Positions 21,778-30,484 of a stretch of 64,000 nt of DNA are shown in pieces. Position numbers and translations under genes: made by a program. Numbering within the stretch: position 1 is the first letter of the stretch; every line of letters starts with the position of its first letter. This DNA is from Paenibacillus sp. (GTDB lineage: Bacteria; Bacillota; Bacilli; Paenibacillales; YIM-B00363). Location: contig NZ_DASQNA010000007.1 of NCBI RefSeq assembly GCF_035645195.1, positions 367,883-431,882 of the forward strand. The letters run 5' to 3'. The notes beneath the pieces were generated by a model. It worked only from the letters and a program-made list of their open reading frames with translations. It had not been told where the DNA came from and did not search any database.

Positions 21778-24327
21778 TTAGCTGCCGGCTGCAAGCGCGG
21801 CCACCTCGGCCGCCGACAGCGCGCCGTCATAAATGCGCAGTTCGTCTATTAAGCCTTTGTAGGGAGGATCCCACCAGTTGACGGCGAGACTGAAGGTGCC
21901 GTTAGCCGTCGTGAAGATGTTCGGGAATCCGGTGCCGGAAAACTTCTCTTCCCCGTTCACATACACCTTCAGCGCGCCGTCATCGACCGTGTACGCGAGG
22001 TGCGTCCATTCCCCCGCCTTGACGGTCATGCCGGTGACGCCGTCGTACCAGCGGCCGCTGCCGGACCAGACCATCGTCTGGCCGCCGACCGGGCCGTTCG
22101 GGACGAGGCTTACCCAGTTGTTGTTGTCCCGCGCGCCGAAGAACGTCGTCGTGTACATCGTCAGCTGCTCGGGCTTGAGCCACAGCGACACGGTATACGC
22201 GTTGCCCGCGATCAGGCCGTTCGGCAGCCGGACGCCCGACGCGCCGTCGAATGCGGCCGCCTTGCCCGCGATCCCTTCCGCGTAGCCGATCGCGCCCCCG
22301 GCCTTGTCGATCCGGTCGCCCGTCGGCGCGCCGCTCGCGAACGCCCCCGTCGAATCGGACAAATCGCCCTCGAACGCGTAGTGAGCGGAGAGCCCCGCCG
22401 GCTTGATCGGGAGCACGACGACGTCGAACGTCTTCGAAGCCGTCGCGTCTCCCTTCGCGATGTCCGCCGTCAGCACGGCGGTCGCCGGTTCGGACCCGGC
22501 CGGGGGCCGCGTGACGACGCCCGATTCCGTGACGACGCCGGCGTCGGACGTCGTCCAGCGAATCGTCGCGCCGCGCGAACCTTCCGTGGGCAGCGTCAGG
22601 TTCGCGATCACGTTCGCGGTATCGCCCAGCGTCAGATCGTCCGCGATATCCTGTACGACCTCCGCGTCCGTCCGGTCGTCCGTCCGGGCGCCCCAGATCG
22701 TTACCCCTTCGGCGGACATGGCGGCGAACGTCATCACGTGCCGTTCGGACACCGGATCCCACTGCCGAACGAAGACGCCTTTGTAGGTTTGACCATCGAT
22801 ATCGAGCTCTGCGTAGTTGTGTCCCGTTTTCTTCCACGTACCCTGCACGGCGCCCGAAATCGTGTTGTCCTTGTTCAGCCGGATGTACACCGACTTCTCG
22901 ACCGCGCCCGAATATGCCTTTCCATGGTTGATAAACCTGTATTCCCCGATCGCATCCTGACGGTTCACCTTCTCCGCCGTCTCGCCGGCGTACCGGTAAG
23001 GCGCGGCGACCGGCCAGCCGTCCTCGTTCAAAAACAACGGATGCACCCGCACTTCATGGAACTCGCCGGTCTGCGGGAAGCGGGTATGAAACACGAGGAA
23101 TCGCTGTCCCGTCTCCTCGTCGTAGTAGACGGAGTTGTGCCCCGGCGACATGTACCCGTAACCGATGCCGGTTCCGGGGTCGCCGACTTTCCGATCGAAG
23201 AGGAAGTTGCCCATCAGCTTGATGCCGTACGGCGTATGATCGACGTCGCCCGGCAGCACCGCGTCCTGACCGAGCGCGTCGAGATAAGGCCCTTCCGGAG
23301 ATTTCGAACGGAACAACCGCATGTTGTAGCCGCCGTCCGCTCCAAGCCAGCCATAAGTAACATACAGATGATAAAAGTCCGTCTCTTTGTCGTATACAAC
23401 GTACGGGCCCTCTCCGGACTTGTAGTAGCCGCCGGCGATTTTCGTACCGAAATAGCGGTCGATCATTCGGCCGTCGGCGGTCGTGCCGTCCGTCCCCGGA
23501 TAGATCGGCCGGCCGGTCGCTTTGTCGATTTCCAGCAGGAACAAACCGCCCGACCAAGAGCCGTACGTCATCCACAGCCGTTCGTTTTTGTCGTAAAACA
23601 GGTTCGCGTCGATCGCGTTCGGGTACATGTAGTTGTTGTACGTGCCGTTCGCGTTGAACCAATCCGGGTCGTGCGCTTCCAGCTTGCCCGCCTCGATCAG
23701 CGCCGGAATATGCGTGTTCGTCCACTGCTTGTTGACGGAGCTGTTTCGATCGTACGCCTCGTCGCGCGTAAAGCCCGAATAAATGATCGTATCCACATAT
23801 TTGTACGGCCCTTCGATCTGCTTCGCGGCCGCCACGCCGATCGCCGAGCGGATATACGTCGAGGATGCGCTGTAGTAGATCAGCCAAGCGCCCTTCGTGC
23901 CGTCTTCATTGACGAAATCTTTGTTGTAGAACACGTCCGGCGCCCAGACGGCGAAGCCGCCGAGGCTGTCGGCGTCATTCTCGCCCGCCCATGCGAATGA
24001 GCCGGCGAGGTTCGCGGACAGATCGCCGTAAAGCGCGTTGCCCGGCGTCCTATACCCGTTCGTGAACCGCGTCCAGTTCATGAGGTCGGTCGATTTCGCC
24101 GCTTCGATGTGCGAGCCGAAGATGTAGAACGTGTCGCCGTCCTTCACGATCGACGGATCGTGCACCGAGACGTTCGAGAATGCCGGCGGTTCGCCTGGAT
24201 GCGGCTGGTCCGGCCGATTGCCGGCTGCCGCGCGGTCGGAGGTTTGGGCGGCCCCCGTTCCCATCGCGGCGATCGCGGCCAGGGCAAGGAGCAGGACGAA
24301 TACGAATGCAGACGGTTTCAGCATCAT
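21778..24327 (-). CDS. Secreted GH43 endo-arabinanase with C-terminal LamG-like domain
   Basis: The 849-residue protein has a signal peptide (MMLKPSAFVFVLLLALAAIA) and a GH43 five-blade propeller. NVSVHDPSIVKDGD gives the catalytic base D57; AIDANLFYDKNERLWMTYGS and the GEGPYVVYD segment are family motifs. About residues 470-560 match the lipocalin-like C-terminal domain of Abn2/YxiA-type endo-1,5-alpha-L-arabinanases. An Ig-like domain (LTLGDTANVIANLTLPTEGS) and a LamG/concanavalin-like domain (YAFEGDLSDSTGAF...GLIDELRIYDGALS) follow, probably for substrate binding. It cuts arabinan outside the cell and supplies oligosaccharides to the importer. It is the last gene of the operon. Confidence 0.93.
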   Translation of the reverse strand: MMLKPSAFVFVLLLALAAIAAMGTGAAQTSDRAAAGNRPDQPHPGEPPAFSNVSVHDPSIVKDGDTFYIFGSHIEAAKSTDLMNWTRFTNGYRTPGNALYGDLSANLAGSFAWAGENDADSLGGFAVWAPDVFYNKDFVNEDGTKGAWLIYYSASSTYIRSAIGVAAAKQIEGPYKYVDTIIYSGFTRDEAYDRNSSVNKQWTNTHIPALIEAGKLEAHDPDWFNANGTYNNYMYPNAIDANLFYDKNERLWMTYGSWSGGLFLLEIDKATGRPIYPGTDGTTADGRMIDRYFGTKIAGGYYKSGEGPYVVYDKETDFYHLYVTYGWLGADGGYNMRLFRSKSPEGPYLDALGQDAVLPGDVDHTPYGIKLMGNFLFDRKVGDPGTGIGYGYMSPGHNSVYYDEETGQRFLVFHTRFPQTGEFHEVRVHPLFLNEDGWPVAAPYRYAGETAEKVNRQDAIGEYRFINHGKAYSGAVEKSVYIRLNKDNTISGAVQGTWKKTGHNYAELDIDGQTYKGVFVRQWDPVSERHVMTFAAMSAEGVTIWGARTDDRTDAEVVQDIADDLTLGDTANVIANLTLPTEGSRGATIRWTTSDAGVVTESGVVTRPPAGSEPATAVLTADIAKGDATASKTFDVVVLPIKPAGLSAHYAFEGDLSDSTGAFASGAPTGDRIDKAGGAIGYAEGIAGKAAAFDGASGVRLPNGLIAGNAYTVSLWLKPEQLTMYTTTFFGARDNNNWVSLVPNGPVGGQTMVWSGSGRWYDGVTGMTVKAGEWTHLAYTVDDGALKVYVNGEEKFSGTGFPNIFTTANGTFSLAVNWWDPPYKGLIDELRIYDGALSAAEVAALAAGS

Positions 24328-24375
24328 CAGTGGAAACCTCCTTTTTAATGGTTCGTTCCTTCACGCAGGTCGATC

Positions 24376-25878
24376 TTACTCCATATCCCTAGGCTGTAAT
24401 CGAACTACCGCCACCGACGCCGGCGGCAAGCAGGCCGACAACGTTCCGTCCGTCCAGCGAGCGTCGTCGAACGGACGCTGCGCCACGCGGTCCGGACGCT
24501 CGAACGTGTTGTGCGCGCGAATGTCGTCCGCCGCCAGCAGCCTGCCCGACGTCAAGTCGTACGCCGCGGACAATCCCCGCAACTCGATCTTCACGTCCGC
24601 GCTTCTCGACGGATCCAGATTAGCCATGCTGACGTGAATGGCGCCGTCCTTCCTCGAAGCGGAGACGGTCAATTGCGGCAGCCCCTTCCCGCCGTCTTCG
24701 CAGGCGCCGAACTCGCCGTGGATCGCCAGCGCCTCGGCGTCTTGGTGCACCTTGAACATCTCGAGCACATGGTATGTCGGCGTCAGCAGCATCCGTTCGC
24801 CCTCCGTCAAAATGACGGCCTGCAGCACGTTGACCATCTGCGCTAAGTTGGCCATGTGAACTCGGTTGCAGTGCTTGTGAAACACATGCAGATGGATCGC
24901 CGCGACGAGCGCGTCGCGCATCGTATTTTGCTGGTACAGGAAACCGGGATTCGTCCCCGGCTCCGGCAGGAACCAAGTGCCCCATTCGTCGACGATCAAT
25001 CCGATGCGCCTCTTGGGGTCGTATTGGTCCATGATCGTGCTGTGGCGCGTAATCAATTCGTCCATGCGAAGCGCCTTCGCCATCGTCTCGTACCAGACGG
25101 ATTCGTCGAACTCCAGCGCCGGCTGCTTCTGCTCCCAACTTCCCGGGATCGTGTAATAGTGCAGGCTGAGACCGTCCATGAGGGGCGCGGCTTTCCGCAT
25201 CAGCACTTCCGTCCAGCGGTAGTCGTCGACGTTCGCGCCTCCCGCGATTTTATAGATGCGATTGTCCCCGTAATTGCGGACATACGTTTGGAAGCGCCGG
25301 TACAGGTCCGCGTAATATTCCGGATGCATATTGCCGCCGCAGCCCCAGTTTTCGTTGCCGACGCCGAAATATTTCAGCTTCCACGGTTGTTCGCGGCCGT
25401 TCTCCTTGCGCCAGTTCGACATCGGCGACTCGCCGTCGAACGTCATATATTCCACCCACTCCGACATCTCCTGCACCGTGCCGCTGCCGACGTTGCCGCA
25501 AATGTACGGCTCGGCGCCCAGCAGCTCGCATAGGCGGAAAAACTCGTGCGTGCCGAAGTGATTGTTTTCGATCACGCCGCCCCAGTGCGTATTAATCATC
25601 CGCTTGCGCGATTCGCGCGGTCCGACGCCGTCCTTCCAATGATATTCGTCCGCGAAACAGCCGCCCGGCCAGCGAAGCAGCGGCACTTGCAGCTTGCGCA
25701 GCGCTTCGAGCACGTCGTTCCGAATGCCGTCCGTATTCGCGATCGAAGAATCTTCTCCGACCCATAACCCTTCATAAATACAACGGCCGAGATGCTCCGC
25801 GAAATGCCCGTAAATATGCCGGCTGATCGTGCCGACTTCCCAATCCGCATGAACGACGATCTTCTTCGGTGTGGTCAT
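24376..25878 (-). CDS. abfA: GH51 alpha-N-arabinofuranosidase
   Basis: This 500-residue cytoplasmic enzyme starts [20 protein letters not shown] and contains [20 protein letters not shown], a GH51 hallmark. The acid/base glutamate is E176 in [11 protein letters not shown] and the nucleophile is E298 in LIVDEWGTW. It releases L-arabinose from imported arabino-oligosaccharides. There is no signal peptide, consistent with action after uptake by the ABC transporter encoded just upstream. The C-terminal beta domain ([20 protein letters not shown]) is complete. It is read from the same promoter as the transporter. Confidence 0.97.
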   Translation of the reverse strand: MTTPKKIVVHADWEVGTISRHIYGHFAEHLGRCIYEGLWVGEDSSIANTDGIRNDVLEALRKLQVPLLRWPGGCFADEYHWKDGVGPRESRKRMINTHWGGVIENNHFGTHEFFRLCELLGAEPYICGNVGSGTVQEMSEWVEYMTFDGESPMSNWRKENGREQPWKLKYFGVGNENWGCGGNMHPEYYADLYRRFQTYVRNYGDNRIYKIAGGANVDDYRWTEVLMRKAAPLMDGLSLHYYTIPGSWEQKQPALEFDESVWYETMAKALRMDELITRHSTIMDQYDPKRRIGLIVDEWGTWFLPEPGTNPGFLYQQNTMRDALVAAIHLHVFHKHCNRVHMANLAQMVNVLQAVILTEGERMLLTPTYHVLEMFKVHQDAEALAIHGEFGACEDGGKGLPQLTVSASRKDGAIHVSMANLDPSRSADVKIELRGLSAAYDLTSGRLLAADDIRAHNTFERPDRVAQRPFDDARWTDGTLSACLPPASVAVVRLQPRDME

Positions 25879-25917
25879 GTTATGGTTCTTCTCCTTTTGC
25901 GCGGTGTAGTCGTTGTC

Positions 25918-26778
25918 CTATCCTTTAATGCCCGTTAAGGCGATGCCCTCGATAAAAAAGCGCTGCGCGAACGCGAACAAGACGAGCGTCGGCACAAGCG
26001 CGACGGTCGCGCCGGCCATAATGAGCGTCCATTCCGTCACGTAATACGACGTGAAGGAGGCGAGCTCGAGCTGCAGCGTATATTTTTCCGGCGAATTCAA
26101 ATAGATGAGCGGTCCCAAATAATCGTTATAGCCGGCGTTGAAGGACAAGATGCCCTGCGTAATCAAGGCGGGCTTCGACAGCGGCACGATGATTTTGAGG
26201 AAAATGCCGAACGGATTCATCCCGTCGATCTTCGCCGCATCCTCAAGCTCGTCGGGCAGCTGCTTGATGAACTGCCTCAGGAAGAAGATGACCATCGGCG
26301 CGCCGAGCATGCCCGGAACGATCAACGGCTTCCAGCTGTCCGTCCATCCGAACGACTTGAACATGATGAAAGCCGGAATCATCATCACCGCGCCCGGAAT
26401 GACCATCGTGCCGACCAGCGCCAGAAACAGCTTGTCGCGGCCCGGGAAGCGCAGCTTCGCGAACGCATAGGCCGACAAAGCGCAGACGAACAAACCGACG
26501 AGCAGCGTCGGAACGACGACGATCAGCGTATTGACGAAGCCGCGGATCATATGCGCATCTTCGAAAATAATCCGATAATTTTCCCACGCGATCGACGACG
26601 GAATCCATTGAGGCGGGTAGGAGAATACCTCGCCGTCCGGCTTCAGGGACGTCGACAGCATCCACAAGAACGGAACCGCCATAACGACGCCGCCTGCGAT
26701 CAGCAGCAAATAAACGACCGCTCGAACCAGAATCTCCCCCGGGCCGAGCCTTCGCCCGATTGTCGTGTGCGAGTTCAT
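25918..26778 (-). CDS. araQ: Sugar ABC transporter permease, AraQ type
   Basis: The 286-residue protein has six membrane spans and the carbohydrate-transporter MalG-type coupling segment QLPDELEDAAKIDGMNPFGIFLKIIVPLSKPAL (EAAxxDGA-like motif). It pairs with the AraP-type permease encoded just upstream to import arabino-oligosaccharides. ATG 26778 lies 19 bases after the AraP stop. No ATPase is encoded in this operon; in B. subtilis araNPQ the shared ATPase MsmX is encoded elsewhere, and the same is likely here. Confidence 0.93.
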   Translation of the reverse strand: MNSHTTIGRRLGPGEILVRAVVYLLLIAGGVVMAVPFLWMLSTSLKPDGEVFSYPPQWIPSSIAWENYRIIFEDAHMIRGFVNTLIVVVPTLLVGLFVCALSAYAFAKLRFPGRDKLFLALVGTMVIPGAVMMIPAFIMFKSFGWTDSWKPLIVPGMLGAPMVIFFLRQFIKQLPDELEDAAKIDGMNPFGIFLKIIVPLSKPALITQGILSFNAGYNDYLGPLIYLNSPEKYTLQLELASFTSYYVTEWTLIMAGATVALVPTLVLFAFAQRFFIEGIALTGIKG

Positions 26779-26797
26779 TCGGTATCAATCCCCTTGC

Positions 26798-27718
26798 TCA
26801 GTTGTAATGGACCCAGCGCTTGGACAGTGCGAAGTTTAATACAATGACAAGCATAATAATGAAGCCTATAAACCAAGCGATCGCGGAAGCGTAGCCCATT
26901 TCGCTGTATTCGAAGGCGACGCTGTACAAGTAATACACGATCGTCGTCGTGGAGTAGTTCGGACCGCCGCCGGTTAACAGCTGAAACCGCGGGAAGTCCT
27001 GAAGCGCGCCGATCAGCGAGGTCACGAGAATGAAGAACGTGACCGGGGAGATGCCCGGCACCGTAATATGAACGAACCTCTGCCATCCGTTCGCTCCGTC
27101 GACCTTCGCGGCCTCGTACAGCGAAGTCGGCACGTTGCCGAGAGCGGCTAGGTACAGAATGATGCTGACGCCGAGCCCTCCCCAGATGCCTTGAATAATC
27201 ATCGCCGGCATCGCCCACGTCTCGTCGGCCAGCCAGGCCGGCGGATCGAAGCCGAGGAGACTCAAATAATAGTTGAGCAATCCGTAGTCGGAGTTGAAAA
27301 TCCACTGCCACACCGCGGCGAGCGCGACGATCGAGCAGATCGTCGGGAGGAAGAACAGCATGCGGAAGAAATTTCTCCCGCGCACCTTCCGATCGAGCAG
27401 CAGCGCGAAGAACAAGGATACGATCATGCCGAGCGGAACGCCTAAGGCGGCATACAACGTGTTCCAAAGCGTCTTCCATACGAGCGGATCGTTCGTCAGC
27501 GCGCGTTCATAGTTCGCGAGCCCCGTAAATTCGGGAGGCTGGCCGAAATTGAATATGGTCAAACTCATGTATAACGAATTTAACAGCGGGTACAGCAAAA
27601 ATACGAATACGCCGATGAACGGCGGCGCGATGAACAGAAATCCCCACCACATCTCGCGGCGATACAGCGACCGGCGTTTCGCCGCTGCGATTCGTACGAT
27701 ATCCGTCTTCGCTTCCAT
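26798..27718 (-). CDS. araP: Sugar ABC transporter permease, AraP type
   Basis: The 306-residue protein is a MalF-type permease with WWGFLFIAPPFIGVFVFLLY at the first span and the coupling segment VPTSLYEAAKVDGANGWQRFVHITVPGISPV. Six spans are visible. I start at ATG 27718, which follows GGAAGGGGG; an in-frame start at 27766 would add 16 basic out-of-place residues. It forms the channel with AraQ and receives sugar from the lipoprotein encoded upstream. Confidence 0.93.
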   Translation of the reverse strand: MEAKTDIVRIAAAKRRSLYRREMWWGFLFIAPPFIGVFVFLLYPLLNSLYMSLTIFNFGQPPEFTGLANYERALTNDPLVWKTLWNTLYAALGVPLGMIVSLFFALLLDRKVRGRNFFRMLFFLPTICSIVALAAVWQWIFNSDYGLLNYYLSLLGFDPPAWLADETWAMPAMIIQGIWGGLGVSIILYLAALGNVPTSLYEAAKVDGANGWQRFVHITVPGISPVTFFILVTSLIGALQDFPRFQLLTGGGPNYSTTTIVYYLYSVAFEYSEMGYASAIAWFIGFIIMLVIVLNFALSKRWVHYN

Positions 27719-27812
27719 TCGGGTAAGCCCCCTTCCGCGTCTGCGTCCGCGCAGCGGGGGCGGCACCGCGAACGCATGCGTCCGCGATGCCGCTTCCCGC
27801 TCGGGCGATTGG

Positions 27813-29168
27813 TTATTGGAACAGTTCCGGGTTGCCTTCCTTCAAATCTTTCTCGATTTGCGGCTTCAGCTTCGCGAAAAACTCGGCCGCCGGCTCTTGG
27901 CCTTCCCAGAACTTGCCCAGGTTTTGGTTGAGCGTGTCGAACCATTTGCCGTTCGGCAAATACGTCCACGGTCCGGGCAGCTGAGCTTCGCCCGCCTTGA
28001 CGAACACCTCCGGATGCTCCGGCTTTTGGCCGGGCTGCGTATACACTTCGTCGTCCGCCATCGATTTGAAGTTCGGAATTTGGAACCCGAGCTCCGTCAT
28101 CTTCGTCTGCCCTTCGATACCGGCGAAAAACTCCACCAGCTTGAACGCCTCTTCCGGATGCTTCGTCTTCGCGTTCACGCCGAGCCCTACCGAACCGGAC
28201 CAGCCGTTCGTCCATGTGCCGTTATTCGAAGGGATCGGCGCGACGTCCCAATCGAATTTCAGCTTGCGGTACGTCGGCACCATCCAGCGGCCGCCCGTAA
28301 TCGTTGCGAGCTTGCCGGCTTCGAACATTTGGCCGTCATTCATCGACTGCAGCGCGCGGGAATCCGGCACGACCTTGTGCACATTCGTCAGATCGTAAAT
28401 GAACTGCATCGCTTCCGCGCCGGCGGGCTCGTTCAGCGTGAACGCCGTTCGGTCGTCGCTGAGAATCGAACCGCCGTTCGACCAGACAAAGCCTTCCCAC
28501 CAGACCGGGCCCGCGCCATAAATGTCCGTCTTTCCGTCCCCGTTCTCGTCGACCGTCAATTTCTTCCACATTTCCAGCGCTTCATCCCACGTCATCGGCG
28601 TTTCCGGACTCGGGTAAGGCACGCCCAGCTTATCGAACAGATCCTTGTTGTAGTACATCACCGTCGGACCGATGTCCTTCGGAAGCGCATAGTAAGCGCC
28701 GGCGCCCGTCTTCTTGCCGTCGTAGCGATAGCGATTCAGGCCGCCTTCCCACATGTCGTTCAGATCTAGCTTCGTGCTGGCTTCGACCATCGATGTAATA
28801 TCAAGGAACGCCCCTTGCTTCACCCAGCGCGGGAAATCGCCGTCGCTCGTAAAGATGACGTCCGGCGCGGAGTTGCCCGCGATCATCGTGTTCATCTTCG
28901 TCGTATAGTCGTTCGGAATGTGCAGGAATTTCACCTTAATGTTCGGGTTCGCCTTCTGGAATTGATCGAGCACCGCTTCGAATACTTTCCGTTCGTCCGG
29001 CGCCCCCCAAGAGGAAATCGAAATTTCAACCTTCTTCCCCCCGCCGTTCGCCTCCGCAGCGTTCCCCCCGCCGCCTTCGCTCGGGCTTCCGGCGCCGCCG
29101 TTGCCGCTGCAAGCCGAAACGATCAACCCGAAAGTCAAAACAACCATGAGCAAAGAACTTTTCTTCAT
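27813..29168 (-). CDS. araN: Sugar-binding lipoprotein of the arabino-oligosaccharide importer
   Basis: The 451-residue protein starts MKKSSLLMVVLTFGLIVSAC with the lipobox SAC at C20, so it is a membrane-anchored solute-binding lipoprotein. The mature part, after a glycine/asparagine linker, has VEISISSWGAPDERKVFEAVL and KVKFLHIPNDYTTKMNTMIAGNSAPDVIF, typical of family 1 carbohydrate-binding proteins. I start at ATG 29168, 11 bases after AAGGAGG, and not at the upstream in-frame codon at 29213. It is the first gene of the operon, read from the promoter at 29320-29348, with a cre-like site 48 bases before the start. Confidence 0.93.
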   Translation of the reverse strand: MKKSSLLMVVLTFGLIVSACSGNGGAGSPSEGGGGNAAEANGGGKKVEISISSWGAPDERKVFEAVLDQFQKANPNIKVKFLHIPNDYTTKMNTMIAGNSAPDVIFTSDGDFPRWVKQGAFLDITSMVEASTKLDLNDMWEGGLNRYRYDGKKTGAGAYYALPKDIGPTVMYYNKDLFDKLGVPYPSPETPMTWDEALEMWKKLTVDENGDGKTDIYGAGPVWWEGFVWSNGGSILSDDRTAFTLNEPAGAEAMQFIYDLTNVHKVVPDSRALQSMNDGQMFEAGKLATITGGRWMVPTYRKLKFDWDVAPIPSNNGTWTNGWSGSVGLGVNAKTKHPEEAFKLVEFFAGIEGQTKMTELGFQIPNFKSMADDEVYTQPGQKPEHPEVFVKAGEAQLPGPWTYLPNGKWFDTLNQNLGKFWEGQEPAAEFFAKLKPQIEKDLKEGNPELFQ

Positions 29169-29215
29169 ATCACGGATGACCTCCTTAAGAATGATGGGAT
29201 ACGACACAAACAACC

Positions 29216-29229
29216 ATTAAGCGCTTACA
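29216..29229 (-). promoter_or_regulatory. Candidate CcpA cre site
   Basis: The minus strand reads TGTAAGCGCTTAAT and includes the perfect palindrome TAAGCGCTTA. It fits 12 of 14 positions of the cre pattern TGWNANCGNTNWCA. It lies in the araN leader downstream of the promoter, where CcpA would block elongation when a preferred sugar is present. Confidence 0.65.
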
Positions 29230-29319
29230 AGTATGATGTAAGATAACTGCCCCCTACCCTCCCGACATATAATTCACATAAATATTAAGTATTTCACAGA
29301 TGATTGATGCGTAATTTGG

Positions 29320-29348
29320 ATAATAAAGGGCTTTCATGCCTGTGTCAA
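29320..29348 (-). promoter_or_regulatory. Promoter of the arabinan operon
   Basis: On the minus strand TTGACA (29343-29348) and TATTAT (29320-29325) are exactly 17 bases apart. The predicted leader is about 145 bases long. The AT-rich 250-base region between this operon and the divergent regulator is the likely place for the regulator to bind. Confidence 0.8.
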
Positions 29349-29492
29349 TACTTTTTTATAAAGAAGTTCACGTTTTTATTAAATACTTACGACGAATAAA
29401 CACAAATTATCTAAAAATGTTATTCTCTTGTCATTTCTAAAAGAAATCATGTATATTTAATAAAAAAACGAACTATTGGAAGAAGTGGTCGC

Positions 29493-30413
29493 ATGGAGAC
29501 AATCGTATCGGAGAATAATCTCCCCCTGTTCGAAGCGCTAGCGAGCAACGTCAGAATCAAGATCATCGAGCTGCTCGGTCAAGAGCCGATGATTATGAAA
29601 GATTTAGCAGCCGCTCTCGGGCTTAGCAACTCTATCATTACGATGCATATCAAAAAGCTTGAACGCGCCGACTTGGTGCGCACCGAGATGATCCCCGGCA
29701 AAGGCGCTTCGCAGAAGCTGTGCACGCTCGTCGCCGATCGGATCGAGCTCGTCTTCCCGAGCAAAGGACTCATCCCTCGCAACTTTCATATTTCCAACAT
29801 CTCGATCGGCCATTTCACCGACTTCGACGTCAAACCGACCTGCGGACTGGCCTCTAAGTATAAAATTATCGGCGGCGGCTTCGACGATCCTCGCTACTTC
29901 TTGGACTCCGAGCGCGTCGACGCGAAAATCTTGTGGTTCTCCAGAGGCTATATTACTTACAAAGTGCCCAACTACTTGCTGCCGGAGGAAGAGCCGGAGG
30001 AACTCGAAATCACGATGGAGCTCGCTTCGGAAGCGCCGCTCTCCAACGAGCATTGGCCGTCCGACATTTCGTTCTCGTTCAACGGCCATGCCATCGGCAA
30101 ATGGACGAGTCCCGGCGACTTCGGCGGCACCCGCGGCAAATATACGCCGGAGTGGTGGGATATCAATATGAACCAGTACGGGATCCTCGTCCATATTCGG
30201 ATCAACAAGGACGGCACCTTCATCGAAGGTACGAAGGTATCCGACAAGACGATCCACGACGTCGACATTCGCCGGCTGCAATGGGATCTGAAGCTCGAAA
30301 TCAAGGAAGACGCGAAAAATATCGGCGGGCTGACCATTTACGGGGCGGGCTTCGGCAACTATTATCAAGACATCGTGTGCAAGCTGACGTATACGAACCG
30401 CAGCCCCTCGTAA
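29493..30413 (+). CDS. ArsR-like winged-helix regulator with unfamiliar C-terminal domain
   Basis: Residues 10-85 (LFEALASNVRIKIIELLGQE, IMKDLAAALGLSNSIITMHIKKLERADLV) are an ArsR-type winged helix. The remaining 215 residues form a beta-rich domain with WFSRGYITYKVPNYLLPEEE, ISFSFNGHAIGKWTSPGDFG and YTPEWWDINMNQYGILVHIR, and a closing GLTIYGAGFGNYYQDIVCKLTY. The C-terminal part looks like a carbohydrate-binding jelly-roll but I cannot name the family. Divergent placement next to the arabinan operon suggests that it senses an arabinose-derived ligand and controls that operon. That is inference; the domain split is seen. Confidence 0.8.
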   Translation: METIVSENNLPLFEALASNVRIKIIELLGQEPMIMKDLAAALGLSNSIITMHIKKLERADLVRTEMIPGKGASQKLCTLVADRIELVFPSKGLIPRNFHISNISIGHFTDFDVKPTCGLASKYKIIGGGFDDPRYFLDSERVDAKILWFSRGYITYKVPNYLLPEEEPEELEITMELASEAPLSNEHWPSDISFSFNGHAIGKWTSPGDFGGTRGKYTPEWWDINMNQYGILVHIRINKDGTFIEGTKVSDKTIHDVDIRRLQWDLKLEIKEDAKNIGGLTIYGAGFGNYYQDIVCKLTYTNRSPS

Positions 30414-30426
30414 GCGCGGAATCAAA

Positions 30427-30472
30427 AAACAGCGGCAGTCGCAGGGCGCAAAGCCCTAGACTGTCGCTGTTT
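30427..30472. terminator. Bidirectional terminator
   Basis: AAACAGCGGCAGTC and GACTGTCGCTGTTT form the outer stem, with an inner AGGGC/GCCCT hairpin. It separates the convergent regulator and antiporter genes. Confidence 0.85.
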
Positions 30473-30484
30473 GATTTAGAGAAT

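Noticed and set aside
22000..24000. Plus-strand frame of 666 codons opposite the GH43 gene
   Set aside because: The minus strand has a full signal peptide, GH43 and LamG motifs; the plus frame has Arg-Val-Asp runs and no start signal.
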